A stretch of 42,205 bases of DNA, taken from positions 1 through 42,205 of the forward strand of contig CAISTS010000002.1 of NCBI GenBank assembly GCA_903888485.1. The letters run 5' to 3'. Every line of letters starts with the position of its first letter. The first letter of the stretch is position 1. The stretch is from an uncultured bacterium. Lineage in GTDB: Bacteria; Pseudomonadota; Alphaproteobacteria; Rhodospirillales; Rhodospirillaceae. Position numbers and translations under genes: made by a program. This document shows, in pieces, positions 7,635-17,431 of the stretch. The notes beneath the pieces were generated by a model. That model was not told the DNA's origin, searched no databases, and worked only from the letters and a program-made list of their open reading frames with translations.

Positions 7635-10039
7635 AGTTCACCCTTTCCTGGCTGAAGGATCATCTCGACACCACCGCTTCGCTCGATGAAATCAGCGCCA
7701 AGCTGACATCCACGGGCCTTGAGGTCGAAAACATCGAGAACCCCGGCGCGGCCCTGGGCGAATTCATCGTCGCCCACATTGCCGAAGCCAAGCAGCACCC
7801 GAACGCCGATCGCTTGCGCCTGTGCACGGTCGAGACCGGCACCGAGACCCTGCAGGTCGTCTGCGGCGCACCCAACGCGCGCACGGGCCTGAAGGTTGTG
7901 CTTGCGCGCCCGGGTGCGCGCATCCCGGCCACGGGCGATGTGCTGAAGAAGGGCTCCATCCGCGGCGTCGAAAGCCAGGGCATGCTGTGCTCGGCTTCCG
8001 AGCTGAAGCTCAGCGAAGAAAGCGAAGGCATCATCGAACTGCCGGCCGACGCCAAGGTCGGCGCGCCTGTCGCAACCGTGCTCTCCATCGATCCCGTCAT
8101 CGAGATTAACCTCACGCCTAACCGCGTAGACGCCCTCGGCGTGCGCGGCATCGCGCGCGATCTCGCGGCTGCCGGTCTCGGCAAATTGAAGCCTATGAAC
8201 GATGCGCCCGTGAAGGGCACATTCGAGAGCCCGCGCAAGGTCGCCATGCGTCTGTCCGGTGGTGACCAGAAGCTCTGCCCGCATTTCGTTGGGCGCACCA
8301 TCCGCGGCGTGAGGAACTGCGAGAGCCCAAAGTGGCTCAAAGATCGCCTCGCTGCCGTTGGCCTGCGCCCCGTCTCGGCGCTGGTCGATATCACGCAGTA
8401 TCTGACCACCGATCTCGGCCGCCCGCTGCACGCTTTCGACGACGCCAAGCTCAAGGGCGATGTCGGCCCGCGTTTTGCGCTCGCCGGCGAAACGCTCAAG
8501 GCGCTCAACGGCAAGACCTACACGCTCGATCCGACCATGGTGGTGATTGCCGACGATGCTGCCGCCGGCGGTATCGCGGGCGTCATGGGCGGAGAGCCCA
8601 CCAGCGTCTCGGAAGGCACCACCGCCGTGTTCCTGGAGTCGGCGTTGTTCGACCCCATGAACATCGCCTCCACGGGGCGTAAGCTTCTGATCAACTCCGA
8701 TGCGCGCTATGCCTTCGAACGCGGCGTCGATCCAGCGTCCGGCATCGCGGGCGCGGAAGTCGCCACGCGGATGATCATGGAGATTTGCGGCGGCGAGGCT
8801 TCGCATATCGTTGAAGGCGGCGCTGCGCCTGATTGGAAGCGCAGCATCGCCTTCAACCCCGCGCGCGTGAAGTCCCTTGGCGGCGTCGATCTTCCCGCCG
8901 CCGAGATCAAAGGCATCCTTGAGCGCCTCGGATTCGCCATCGCCGGCAACGCCGAGAATTGGCAGGTGACCCCGCCGTCCTGGCGCGCCGATGTGGAAGG
9001 CTGGCAAGATCTCGTCGAAGAGGTCCTGCGCATCCACGGCTACGACAACATTCCCGCAGTCCCGATGCCGCGTGCGCCGATGCCAAAGGTCGTACTCTCA
9101 CCGCAGCAGCGCGCGCTCGGTTTCACGCGACGTAGCTTGGCGGCGCGTGGCCTGAACGAAACCACGACGTGGTCGTTCCTTCCCGGTAAGCACGCCGATC
9201 TCTTCCGCGGCGAATTGCCGACGGTCTCGCTGGCCAATCCGATCTCGTCGGACCTCGATGTGCTGCGCCCCTCGCTGATTCCCAACCTCGCCGCCGCTGC
9301 CGGGCGCAACGCCGCGCGCGGTCTGGCGGACGTGGCGCTGTTCGAGGTCGGTCCACGCTTCGAAGGCGCCAAGCCCGGCCAGCAGACCATGATCGCCGCC
9401 ACCTTGCGCGCCGGCCACACCGCCGCGCGCCACTGGGCCGGTGCACGCCGCCCCGTTGATGCCCTCGACGCCAAGGCCGACGCCATTGCCGCTCTGGAAG
9501 CCGCCGGCGCGGGTGTGGCTGGCCTGCAGACCTACGCGGGTCCCGGCGGGGGCACGCCTGGCTGGTATCACCCGGGCCGCTCGGGCGTGCTCAAGCTCGG
9601 CAACCAGCTGCTGGCGGCCTTCGGCGAGCTGCACCCGGCCGTGCTCACGGCGCTGGACGTTAAAGGACCCATGGTCGCCGCTGAGGTGTTCCTCGAGCGC
9701 ATCCCGGCGCCCAAGAAAAAGGCCGGCACCGCCCGCACGCTCCTCAAGGCCTCGCCCTACCAGCCGGTGGAGCGAGACTTCGCCTTTGTGGTCGAGTCGT
9801 CCGTCGCCGCCGAGGCGCTGTTGCGCGCCGTGCGCGGCGCGGAACGCGAACTCATCACGGACGTGGGGCTATTCGACGTCTACGAAGGCGAGCACGTGGG
9901 CGCCGGCAAGCAGTCCCTGGCGATCTCCGTCACGCTGCAATCGAAGGATGCGACTTTGACCGAAGAGCAGATCGAAGGCGTCGCCAAGAAAATCGTCGCC
10001 GCGGTCGAGAAGGCCTGCGGCGGCCAGTTACGCGCTTAG
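7631..10039 (+). CDS. pheT: Phenylalanine--tRNA ligase, beta subunit
   Basis: 802 residues, full length for the bacterial beta subunit. It begins [20 protein letters not shown]. Domains: the EMAP/OB-type tRNA-binding domain (about 39-150, [15 protein letters not shown]), B3/B4 editing domain (about 200-380, with [18 protein letters not shown]), B5 (about 400-475), the catalytic-like core (about 480-680, with [13 protein letters not shown]) and the ferredoxin-fold anticodon-binding domain (about 705-802, [15 protein letters not shown] and [14 protein letters not shown]). It binds tRNA-Phe and removes mischarged Tyr. The ATG at 7631 is chosen because it fits the universal N-terminus and overlaps the ASCH stop. 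Confidence 0.98.
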   Translation: MKFTLSWLKDHLDTTASLDEISAKLTSTGLEVENIENPGAALGEFIVAHIAEAKQHPNADRLRLCTVETGTETLQVVCGAPNARTGLKVVLARPGARIPATGDVLKKGSIRGVESQGMLCSASELKLSEESEGIIELPADAKVGAPVATVLSIDPVIEINLTPNRVDALGVRGIARDLAAAGLGKLKPMNDAPVKGTFESPRKVAMRLSGGDQKLCPHFVGRTIRGVRNCESPKWLKDRLAAVGLRPVSALVDITQYLTTDLGRPLHAFDDAKLKGDVGPRFALAGETLKALNGKTYTLDPTMVVIADDAAAGGIAGVMGGEPTSVSEGTTAVFLESALFDPMNIASTGRKLLINSDARYAFERGVDPASGIAGAEVATRMIMEICGGEASHIVEGGAAPDWKRSIAFNPARVKSLGGVDLPAAEIKGILERLGFAIAGNAENWQVTPPSWRADVEGWQDLVEEVLRIHGYDNIPAVPMPRAPMPKVVLSPQQRALGFTRRSLAARGLNETTTWSFLPGKHADLFRGELPTVSLANPISSDLDVLRPSLIPNLAAAAGRNAARGLADVALFEVGPRFEGAKPGQQTMIAATLRAGHTAARHWAGARRPVDALDAKADAIAALEAAGAGVAGLQTYAGPGGGTPGWYHPGRSGVLKLGNQLLAAFGELHPAVLTALDVKGPMVAAEVFLERIPAPKKKAGTARTLLKASPYQPVERDFAFVVESSVAAEALLRAVRGAERELITDVGLFDVYEGEHVGAGKQSLAISVTLQSKDATLTEEQIEGVAKKIVAAVEKACGGQLRA

Positions 10040-10047
10040 AAGAGTTC

Positions 10048-11850
10048 ATGACCGACCTTTCGCACATCCGCAATTTCGCGATCATTGCCCACATCGACCA
10101 CGGCAAGTCGACGCTTGCTGATCGCTTGATTCAATATTGCGGCGGTCTGACCGAGCGCGAGATGACCGAGCAGGTTCTCGATAATATGGACATCGAGAAG
10201 GAGCGCGGCATCACCATCAAGGCGCAGACCGTGCGCCTGCTCTACAAGGCCGACGACGGCAAGACCTACCAGATCAACCTGGTCGACACGCCCGGCCACG
10301 TCGATTTCGCATACGAAGTGTCGCGCTCGCTGGCCGCGTGCGAAGGCTCGATCCTGGTGGTCGATGCTTCGCAAGGTGTGGAGGCCCAAACGCTCGCCAA
10401 CGTTTACCAGGCCATCAACGCCAATCACGAGATCGTGCCGGTCCTCAATAAGATCGATCTGCCCGCCGCCGAACCTGATCGCGTGCGCCAACAGATCGAG
10501 GATGTGATCGGCCTCGACGCCTCCAATGCCGTGCTCGCTTCGGCCAAGACCGGCATCGGCATCAAGGATGTGCTGGAAGCCATCGTCACGCGCCTGCCGC
10601 CGCCCAAGGGCGAGGCCGATGAACCGCTCACGGCGCTTTTGGTGGACTCCTGGTACGACGCCTATCTCGGCGTGGTCATTCTAGTGCGCGTCAAGAACGG
10701 CAGCATCCGGAAGGGCACCAAGATTCAGTTCATGTCCTCGGGCACCGTCTACCCCGTGGAACGCGTCGGTGTGTTCACACCCAAGCGCCTAGAGATTCCC
10801 GAACTCAAGTCCGGCGAACTCGGCTTCATCACGGCCGGAATCAAGGCCGTGGCCGATTGTTCCGTGGGCGACACCATCACCGACGAAGCCAATCCCGCGC
10901 CCGAGCCCTTGCCCGGCTTCAAACCGAGCATCCCCGTGGTCTGGTGCGGCCTGTTCCCGGTCGATGCGGCGCAATTTGAAGTGCTGCGCGAAAGCCTCGC
11001 TAGATTGCGGCTAAATGACGCTTCGTTCCATTTCACCATGGAGAGCAGCGCCGCACTCGGATTCGGTTTCCGTTGCGGGTTCTTGGGACTCCTGCATATG
11101 GAGATCATCCAGGAGCGTCTTGAGCGCGAGTTCGATCTCGACCTCATCACCACGGCGCCGAGCGTCGTCTATCGCATCCACACCAGCGATGGCGCGATCG
11201 AGGAAATGCACAATCCCGCCGACATGCCCGATGTGACGCGCATCGTGAAAATCGAAGAGCCCTGGGTGAAGGCGACGGTCCTGGTGCCCGACGAATACCT
11301 CGGCTCGGTCCTGAAGCTCTGCAACGACCGGCGCGGCGAGCAGATCGACCTCACCTATGTCGGCAACCGCGCCATGGTGATCTACCACTTGCCGCTCAAT
11401 GAAATTGTTTTCGACTTCTACGACCGCTTGAAATCGCTGTCGCGCGGCTATGCCAGCTTCGACTACGAAGTCGGCGACTATCGCGAGTCCGATCTGGTGA
11501 AAGTCACCATCCTGGTCAACGGCGACCTCGTTGACGCGCTGTCGTTCATGGCGCACCGCAGCCAGGCGGAAAATCGCGGCCGGCAAATCTGCGAACGCTT
11601 GAAGGACCTGATTCCGCGTCACCTGTTCAAAATTCCGATTCAGGCGGCCATCGGCGGCAAGGTCATCGCGCGCGAAACCATCAGCGCGCTGCGCAAGGAC
11701 GTGACCGCGAAGTGCTACGGCGGCGACATCAGCCGCAAAAAGAAACTTCTCGAAAAGCAGAAGGAGGGCAAGAAGCGCATGCGGCAATTCGGCAAAGTCG
11801 AAATTCCGCAGAGCGCTTTCATCAACGCACTGCGCATGAGCGACGACTAA
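10048..11850 (+). CDS. lepA: Elongation factor 4 (LepA GTPase)
   Basis: A 600-residue translational GTPase. G1 is AHIDHGKST (residues ~14-22), switch I holds [11 protein letters not shown]3 is DTPGHVDF, and G4 is NKIDLP. Domain II, the EF-G-like domains III and V, and the LepA-specific C-terminal domain (about 490-600, ending [20 protein letters not shown]) are all present. LepA acts on ribosomes, with proposed roles in 30S biogenesis and in back-translocation under ionic stress. It lies 8 bases after pheT and is probably cotranscribed with pheS-ASCH-pheT. Confidence 0.98.
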   Translation: MTDLSHIRNFAIIAHIDHGKSTLADRLIQYCGGLTEREMTEQVLDNMDIEKERGITIKAQTVRLLYKADDGKTYQINLVDTPGHVDFAYEVSRSLAACEGSILVVDASQGVEAQTLANVYQAINANHEIVPVLNKIDLPAAEPDRVRQQIEDVIGLDASNAVLASAKTGIGIKDVLEAIVTRLPPPKGEADEPLTALLVDSWYDAYLGVVILVRVKNGSIRKGTKIQFMSSGTVYPVERVGVFTPKRLEIPELKSGELGFITAGIKAVADCSVGDTITDEANPAPEPLPGFKPSIPVVWCGLFPVDAAQFEVLRESLARLRLNDASFHFTMESSAALGFGFRCGFLGLLHMEIIQERLEREFDLDLITTAPSVVYRIHTSDGAIEEMHNPADMPDVTRIVKIEEPWVKATVLVPDEYLGSVLKLCNDRRGEQIDLTYVGNRAMVIYHLPLNEIVFDFYDRLKSLSRGYASFDYEVGDYRESDLVKVTILVNGDLVDALSFMAHRSQAENRGRQICERLKDLIPRHLFKIPIQAAIGGKVIARETISALRKDVTAKCYGGDISRKKKLLEKQKEGKKRMRQFGKVEIPQSAFINALRMSDD

Positions 11851-11887
11851 GTCATCGCTCCCGCGGTTTCAGAATTTGGGATTTGAA

Positions 11888-12193
11888 TTAGGCGGTGCGA
11901 AAAACGCGGCGGCGTGCGCGGCGCTTGCGGCAGGCGTGCAGCAGCACAAAACCGGTAGCGCCGAACACGACCCACGCGGGCATTGCCATGATGCCGGCGG
12001 CAACTGTCGCGAGCAGGGGTGTTGCATCCGCGCCACGGGCGAAATCGGGAGTCTGCCCGACGAGCAGCGTCCAGACGTCCAGCGTCGCCAAACCATTGTA
12101 AGCGCCTGTTCCCAAAGCCATAACGGCCTCGGCAGACGCCATAATGATGCTGAGAACGACCAACACCCACCCTGCGGTGCGACCGAATATCAC
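11888..12193 (-). CDS. Small two-helix membrane protein, unknown function
   Basis: A 101-residue hypothetical protein with two hydrophobic stretches: AGWVLVVLSIIMASAEAVMA (about 7-26) and PAWVVFGATGFVLLHA (about 73-88), ending in an arginine-rich cytoplasmic tail (RKRRARRRVFR). The layout (N-terminal helix, W-x-LL segment before a second helix opening with PAW) resembles small uncharacterised inner-membrane proteins common in alphaproteobacteria. It is convergent to lepA, and its start lies beside the intergenic stretch with DnaA-box-like sites. No function is proposed. Confidence 0.6.
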   Translation of the reverse strand: MIFGRTAGWVLVVLSIIMASAEAVMALGTGAYNGLATLDVWTLLVGQTPDFARGADATPLLATVAAGIMAMPAWVVFGATGFVLLHACRKRRARRRVFRTA

Positions 12194-12486
12194 GTTATCC
12201 CCACGCCCTTGAATCAGTTTCTTACCCCGTTGGCTGAGATATAGCCGATAAAACGCTTAAATTACAGTTGATTCCCCGGTGGTTTTGATACCGAACCATC
12301 ACCCGTAGGTTGTGGGGTTATTCAACTTATCCCCAACCCTGTGGAAAACGTGAAAGATTCCCGGATTCCGAGTCCTCGCACGGGCCTGGATTTGTTGCGG
12401 GGGGCGAGGGCCTCGGTTAGGTTCTGCGCCTTCCAGAAATGGCCGCTGGCTCCCGATTCGTTCGCGACTCGGGAGACTCGTGCGCC
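12194..12486. other. Intergenic region with three DnaA-box-like 9-mers
   Basis: No gene is evident here. Three 9-mers each differ by one base from the DnaA box TTATCCACA: TTATCCCCA at 12195-12203, TTATCCCCA at 12327-12335, and TGTGGAAAA (minus-strand TTTTCCACA) at 12340-12348. A relatively AT-rich stretch (about 12240-12295) lies between. This could be a DnaA-regulated promoter, a DnaA titration site, or chance; it is too sparse to call an origin. The right part is GC-rich and leads into tRNA-Ser. Confidence 0.35.
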
Positions 12487-12577
12487 GGAGGGGTGGCCGA
12501 GTGGTTGAAGGCGCACGCCTGGAAAGTGTGTATACGCCAAAAGCGTATCGCGGGTTCGAATCCCGCCCCCTCCGCCA
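12487..12577 (+). tRNA. tRNA-Ser (anticodon GGA)
   Basis: A complete class II tRNA with encoded CCA. The acceptor stem GGAGGGG (12487-12493) pairs with CCCCTCC (12567-12573), discriminator G, CCA at 12575-12577. The anticodon stem CACGC/GTGTG encloses loop CTGGAAA, giving anticodon GGA (Ser, UCC/UCU). The long variable arm ATACGCC-AAAA-GCGTAT and T-arm GCGGG-TTCGAAT-CCCGC confirm serine identity. The 187 bases downstream to the next start hold an imperfect GGCGG/CCGCC hairpin around 12638-12673 but no gene. Confidence 0.96.
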
Positions 12578-12764
12578 CGCGCTCAGCTTTGGTTAGCGAG
12601 CGTAGCGAGCTTACCCCAGCTAGCGCGCTGCGGAGCGAAAGAGGCGGCTGCAAGCCGGACCCGCCGATTCTTTCTCTTGCGCGCGCACTCAGTGATCACC
12701 CATTTTTTCATTATTGATACTTTGTTCCGCTCCCATGTTGGCGCGACGACTAAGTGAGGGGATC

Positions 12765-13574
12765 ATGAAAGCAGTTGCAGCAGCGTTGTTCGCCGCCGGG
12801 CTATCGGGCGCATCACTTGGTGCCGAATTTGACGCCGCCTATCCCTCACGAGGGATCGTCTACGGTCAGCTTGAATCACGCAGCGTCGTCTATGATTGCA
12901 AACTTAATAAATCGACAGACCGGCTAAGCTGCGACTTTCTGCAAACCACTCTGCGCACGAAGGCTTCCCCGAGGGACCTGCCGGAGGTCGAAGCCAAGGC
13001 CGCCAGAGAATGGGATGGCCAAGCCCCCGAAATCCAAGAAAGGATGACCCAGGCATCGTGCTCTGCTTCCAGGCGGTTACTCGATCTACTCGATGGAAAG
13101 ACCTCCGCTCCAGATACTGGGGCCTTTGCCGCCATGAGTGACCACGAGAAGTCGGTCATGCGCTTAAACGCGCAGGCGATGGCGCCGCTGTGCGATTCCG
13201 TAAGCAAGACGCGATGGCTGGAGGCCGCGCGCGCCATACACGAGATTGAGACTAGAATATGTGTCATCGCCTCTGACAAATGGACGCAGGTTTTTAAGCG
13301 CGTACCGAATACATCAGGGATTCCGGTTTGGGTTGCCGACGACAAGGCCGAAGGCGAATGTGGATTAGTCCGGCTAGACAGGTGGGAACGCGAGACCCCA
13401 TCAACACGCGATGTGCACTACTGGAATTTTTATACGAGAAAGGCGGTCACCAATCCTTCTGGTAACTTGCTCTTGGGGAATTGTTCCGACCTGGACCAAG
13501 CCGAATATCCGCACTCGTGGCGATCTAAGACGACATATCAGCAATGCGATCAGGTCGAATTTTCGGCATTCTAA
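12765..13574 (+). CDS. Secreted protein of unknown function
   Basis: A 269-residue protein that I do not recognise. It starts with a convincing signal peptide (MKAVAAALFAAGLSGASLGA), and this ATG has GAGGGG just upstream, which is why I reject a start 51 bases earlier. The mature protein contains about eight cysteines (for example YDCKL, LSCDF, QASCS, PLCDS, TRICV, GECGL, GNCSD, QQCDQ), suggesting disulfides in the periplasm or outside. The first half is helical and charged; the second half has aromatic strands (VHYWNFYTRKAV). GC content looks somewhat lower than in the housekeeping block. No operon partner is obvious. Confidence 0.65.
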   Translation: MKAVAAALFAAGLSGASLGAEFDAAYPSRGIVYGQLESRSVVYDCKLNKSTDRLSCDFLQTTLRTKASPRDLPEVEAKAAREWDGQAPEIQERMTQASCSASRRLLDLLDGKTSAPDTGAFAAMSDHEKSVMRLNAQAMAPLCDSVSKTRWLEAARAIHEIETRICVIASDKWTQVFKRVPNTSGIPVWVADDKAEGECGLVRLDRWERETPSTRDVHYWNFYTRKAVTNPSGNLLLGNCSDLDQAEYPHSWRSKTTYQQCDQVEFSAF

Positions 13575-13627
13575 ACGAACGTATGCGCCCGCCTATCCGA
13601 TATTGGAATACCCAGGACCGTGCGCCC

Positions 13628-14184
13628 ATGAAATTCAAACGCATCCCGCTGCAATACATTGCCGCCCTCGGCGAGGACGACGCCACATCCGGCACCGGTG
13701 CGGAGTTGTGGGGGCTGTGGCGCGTCGATCCGGGTCCACGCGGGGTTCCGCTCGACAAGTACGGCAGACTGGCAGACTGAAAGCCGCGCTCAATATCGCC
13801 CCGGCGAAGTGGACCTTCGACAAGGCCGACTGGTGGCTGGAGGAACACGGGCTCATCATGGAAGCGCCGGAGTTCCCGCTTGCCCCCGGCCAATACCTGG
13901 TAACCGGCGACCGCGACGTTCAGGCCGTGCTGACCGTGCACCCCAAGGATCACGCGGGCACGCAAGCGTGGGAGCTCAGCGACGGCGCGACGCTGCATGA
14001 CGTCACGCATCTGGCGTGCCGCTCGGCGCGCTACACGCCGGCGGAGGGTGCGCCCGCGTGCGGGCCCCTCAAGGCAAAGCCGCATGAATTCCCGGTCTGG
14101 CCCGGCGCCGCCATGCCGGCCGTCGAAGGCTGCAACAAGCAGGACTACGCGGTCCTGATCGTGATCGGCGTGCCGTCGGCCTAG
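13628..14184 (+). pseudogene. Frameshifted unknown gene (8-bp tandem duplication)
   Basis: The ORF from ATG 13628 stops at 13778-13780 after 50 codons, but the next frame carries on at once with clearly coding sequence to 14184. The break coincides with a perfect tandem copy of GGCAGACT (13763-13770 and 13771-13778). Removing one copy restores a single 182-residue frame reading through LDKYGRLKAALNIAPAKW. The reconstructed protein has GAELWGLWRVDPGPRG, then WTFDKADWWLEEHGLIMEAP and PLAPGQYLVTGDRDVQAVLT, and ends in EGCNKQDYAVLIVIGV. I recall similar small proteins from other alphaproteobacteria but no functional name, and I see no signal peptide in this copy. Its stop overlaps the stop of the protease gene on the other strand. 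A recent mutation, slippage switch or assembly error are all possible. Confidence 0.75.
13763..13778 (+). repeat. 8-bp tandem duplication
   Basis: GGCAGACT occurs twice in direct tandem (13763-13770, 13771-13778). The extra 8 bases shift the frame of the gene spanning it and create the early TGA. Confidence 0.95.
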
Positions 14185-17100
14185 GGCTGCAAGCCGCAGG
14201 TCGTGGTCATGTCCGTCACAACGCCGACCCGAGAATTGTCCACGAGGTGCTGGATGTACCCGGAGAACGCCGTGGTCGCGGTGACCACATAGTGACTCCT
14301 GCCGGCGGGGTCTATCGCAGGACTGGCGCCGTTCTCGATGTCGGACACCGCCAAAATGGCCTGGCCTTTGGCAGGAATGGGCGACGTCCGGTACGTGCCG
14401 AGTTTCGTTCCGTTGCTGGCATCGGCGATTTCAAGGGTCACGGTTGCCACGGTCGTGCCCGTGTTCGCCACGATGATCGAGCTTGGATAGCCCAGGGCCC
14501 CAATAACCGAGGCGTGCACCGCGCCGAGGCGGGACGGATGGTTCCGCGTGCCGGCGTTGCACGTCGTTAGATTCGTGAATGTCCCGTCGGCACTGTGAAG
14601 AAGAACGTGCTGGAATTCTCCGTTCAAGCTTCCCGTCACCTGCACCGTATAAAAACTCGGTTTGGTGAACGCCGAGGTCGCCACCGCCTCGATCGTCGTA
14701 ATCGGCACCTGCAGTCCCGCGCCCGCCGGTATGTTCGCACTGTTCCAGATGGCCAGCGTGTTTCCCGTGTCGGGATTCGTCAACCGCACGCTAACCGTGC
14801 CGAAGTTACTCCCCGTGTTCAGAAACCGCAGGAACGACTGCGATCCTACCTGGGCCGACGAAAAAACCGCGCCTTGACGCACGGTCGATGTCGCGGCGAC
14901 CGATGCCGCACCACGCAAGGGACATACCGCCGACATATCGGCGACTACGCCGACGCCGACGTTCTCCATGAGGTGCGCGATATGTCCGCTGAACGGCGGG
15001 TCTGGTTTAACCACATAGTGGAACATGCTGCTGGTGGGCGTTACTTGCGCGTCGGCTTCTATTGCGCTGATCGTATAGATCTTTTCGCCGTTGGACGCGG
15101 GCATGGTGTCGGTGTGAAACGATCCGACGCGCGCGGCCGTCGTGGCGTCGTATAATCCGAGCGTCGCCTTCGTGGCTTGACCACCGGTATTGTAGACCAC
15201 GATCGAACTGGGATAGCCCGTGCCAAGCAATGTGGAGTGCACACCTTGAAGCTGCGCCGGATCGCTCATCGCACCGGAGCTGCACGTCGTCAGGTTGGTA
15301 AGAGTGTTATCGGAGACGTGCCAAAGCACGTGCTGAACGTAGCCCGAGAATTGAGAATCGATAATGGCCGTGTAGTATTGCGGCTTGGTCGTAATCGCCG
15401 GCGTAGCGCCCGCTTCGATCTGCTGGATCGGAAATTGACGTTCGGCGCCGGCCGCGACGGACGGCGTTGTCCAGGTTCCTACGACATTGCCCGACACAGA
15501 ATCGGCCAAGGAAATCGTCGCCGTTCCAGCCGTTGCGCCCGTGTTGAAGAGGCGTATGAACGACTGCGACGCCGGCTGGCTGGTCGAGTACACAGAACTC
15601 ACCAGGACAGTCGTGGATTGGGTAAAGGTCGCCGTGACGGCCGTGTTGGCATTGACGGTGACGCTACACGTTGAAGACGTGCCGGAGCACGCCCCGGCCC
15701 AACCGCTGAACGTCCATCCCGCATCCGCCACGGCCGTTAAAGTATCGTGCGTGCCCGGATCGATCGCCGCGTTGCATGCCGTTCCGCAATCTATGCCCGA
15801 GGTGTTGGTTACGCGACCACGGCCCACGCGCGTCACCGACAAGACCGGTGTCGTCGGCACGGTGAAATTCGACCGCAGCTGCGCGACGAAGGGCAGTATC
15901 TCGGTGATCTTGCGGGAATTGTTTGCAGCAGCGGCTTGTGAAGCGGCGACGCCGACGGGGCGTCCCTGATAAGTGATGTCTGGATTGCTGAAGTATTTGA
16001 TGACGGGACAGGGCTGGTTCTTGTCGTCGCACTCATTGCCGTAGGCCATGACGTCGCGGAACCGGCCCAAATCCACATAACCGTAGTTGTAACCGGCCGG
16101 CCCCGGCACGGTGTCCGGGATGATGTAGCGCTCGTGATTTGCGCCGAGAAGGTGTCCAATCTCGTGCGTGAATGTATCGGCGCCGCAGTCGCCGATCGCA
16201 CCGATGGTACTGACCTGATAGTAAGCCACCTCTTCAAGGCTTACTTCCTCCGGGTCATTGCCGGCATATAGCCCGCTCGCAAGCCCGCAGTTGTCGCGAT
16301 AAACGCTCCACACCGACAGTATGTCTGAGCCGGAACTTTTCTGCAGAGCACGGACACGCGCAAAATCTCCGGCGCCAATGGTGGCGTCGTTGAGCACATT
16401 GTCGCTCGTGGCGTTTTCAACCTCGGTGTAATTGACGAGCGTCGAACCTGCGAGCGTGACTTGGGCGTCAATTTGCGAGTTCGCCAGTGTCGTGCGCAAG
16501 TCGGCCAACGCCAGGCCCATGGCGCCCTGTATGTCGGGCGTGACGGCAAGCGCCGCCGGCGTGTAAGCGATGAAAATATTGATGCTTGGCGTCCCGGCCT
16601 GGGGCCGTTCAGACGCAGCTTTGGGCGCTTGCCGGCGCGGCGCAGTGTCGCGTTTGGGCCGCACGACATCGTCGGTCCGCGGTTTGCCGATGCTCCGCAA
16701 CTCGGCGATGGCGTGGGCGCTGCGGTCCACCGGCGTAATGCTGAAAGACCGCGCGCCGACCCGAACCTGCCCCGTGATGGAATTGCCGTTGATCACGAGC
16801 GTGACGCTTCCCTCGGAACCGACGGTTACACCGTTCCACACGGTGTTTCCGAGCTCATCGGTCGTCGCCCGTTGCTTGACGATGCGCACGGAGGTGTCGG
16901 ACGTAAGGTTGAGAATGAAGGCCCGGGCATTCAGACTAACCGCGCCGCCCGCGCCCACGGCCACATCTGACGCGGCGACCATGGCGCGGAGATAGGCCGG
17001 ATCCACCGCCGAGAGACGCCGACGAATGACGGGGCCAGTCGCGTCGTTTTCGACAGTGGCCGCAGGAGACTGGGTAGCCGGGAGAGAGAACAGTCCAATA

Positions 17101-17246
17101 CCGGGCGCCGTCGGTATGGTCTCGAGCGCACTTTCAAAAGCCCCTGCGGACGGCTCCGCCGCAACTGCCGACTGCGCCCCCGCTGCAATGCCGATGAATA
17201 CCGCCGCAAGCGATGCGCAGATCGCTCGAAGAGTCGTGGATGCCAT
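14181..17246 (-). CDS. Secreted zinc metalloprotease (metzincin-type) with C-terminal repeats
   Basis: A 1021-residue exported protein. After a signal peptide (about 1-30, ending AVAA) and a pro-region (to about 210), a reprolysin-like catalytic domain starts at INIFIAYTPAALAV. Its zinc motif HEIGHLLGANH (residues 361-371) fits HExxHxxGxxH, followed by DVMAYGNEC as a candidate Met-turn (VMAYG). Next is a bacterial-repeat domain with GWTFSGWAGACSG and a C-terminal half made of two related modules of about 230 residues, each opening with SSxQxxSQSFxRxxNTG and containing TNLTTC and GYPSSIxVxNTG. These modules probably mediate surface attachment or substrate binding. The protein likely degrades extracellular protein; the target is unknown. 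It is monocistronic, with GGGGGA before the ATG. Confidence 0.85.
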   Translation of the reverse strand: MASTTLRAICASLAAVFIGIAAGAQSAVAAEPSAGAFESALETIPTAPGIGLFSLPATQSPAATVENDATGPVIRRRLSAVDPAYLRAMVAASDVAVGAGGAVSLNARAFILNLTSDTSVRIVKQRATTDELGNTVWNGVTVGSEGSVTLVINGNSITGQVRVGARSFSITPVDRSAHAIAELRSIGKPRTDDVVRPKRDTAPRRQAPKAASERPQAGTPSINIFIAYTPAALAVTPDIQGAMGLALADLRTTLANSQIDAQVTLAGSTLVNYTEVENATSDNVLNDATIGAGDFARVRALQKSSGSDILSVWSVYRDNCGLASGLYAGNDPEEVSLEEVAYYQVSTIGAIGDCGADTFTHEIGHLLGANHERYIIPDTVPGPAGYNYGYVDLGRFRDVMAYGNECDDKNQPCPVIKYFSNPDITYQGRPVGVAASQAAAANNSRKITEILPFVAQLRSNFTVPTTPVLSVTRVGRGRVTNTSGIDCGTACNAAIDPGTHDTLTAVADAGWTFSGWAGACSGTSSTCSVTVNANTAVTATFTQSTTVLVSSVYSTSQPASQSFIRLFNTGATAGTATISLADSVSGNVVGTWTTPSVAAGAERQFPIQQIEAGATPAITTKPQYYTAIIDSQFSGYVQHVLWHVSDNTLTNLTTCSSGAMSDPAQLQGVHSTLLGTGYPSSIVVYNTGGQATKATLGLYDATTAARVGSFHTDTMPASNGEKIYTISAIEADAQVTPTSSMFHYVVKPDPPFSGHIAHLMENVGVGVVADMSAVCPLRGAASVAATSTVRQGAVFSSAQVGSQSFLRFLNTGSNFGTVSVRLTNPDTGNTLAIWNSANIPAGAGLQVPITTIEAVATSAFTKPSFYTVQVTGSLNGEFQHVLLHSADGTFTNLTTCNAGTRNHPSRLGAVHASVIGALGYPSSIIVANTGTTVATVTLEIADASNGTKLGTYRTSPIPAKGQAILAVSDIENGASPAIDPAGRSHYVVTATTAFSGYIQHLVDNSRVGVVTDMTTTCGLQP

Positions 17247-17431
17247 AGATTTTAAGTCCCCCAGCAGCGCAGAATCACCGTGCTGCCCACAACTATTGCG
17301 CTAAAGAACCCCTATGTCGACTGCTTTAGGGAGGGGCAGCGCCACGTTGTGACGAACCTGTGTGCAGCCAAAACTTCGGCGGCCCAACACGAACGACTTG
17401 AAGTGATTCGTCTAAGCACGCTGGGCTTTGA

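Noticed and set aside
7553..9037. 494-codon minus-strand frame opposite pheT.
   Set aside because: Pure antisense shadow; pheT is complete in the other direction.
12194..12486. Replication origin.
   Set aside because: Only three imperfect DnaA boxes and no strong AT-rich unwinding element or neighbouring dnaA/hemE-type genes, so I report it only as a candidate DnaA-binding cluster.
12439..12717. 92-codon ORF containing tRNA-Ser.
   Set aside because: Typical spurious ORF read through a tRNA; the tRNA is complete and explains the region.
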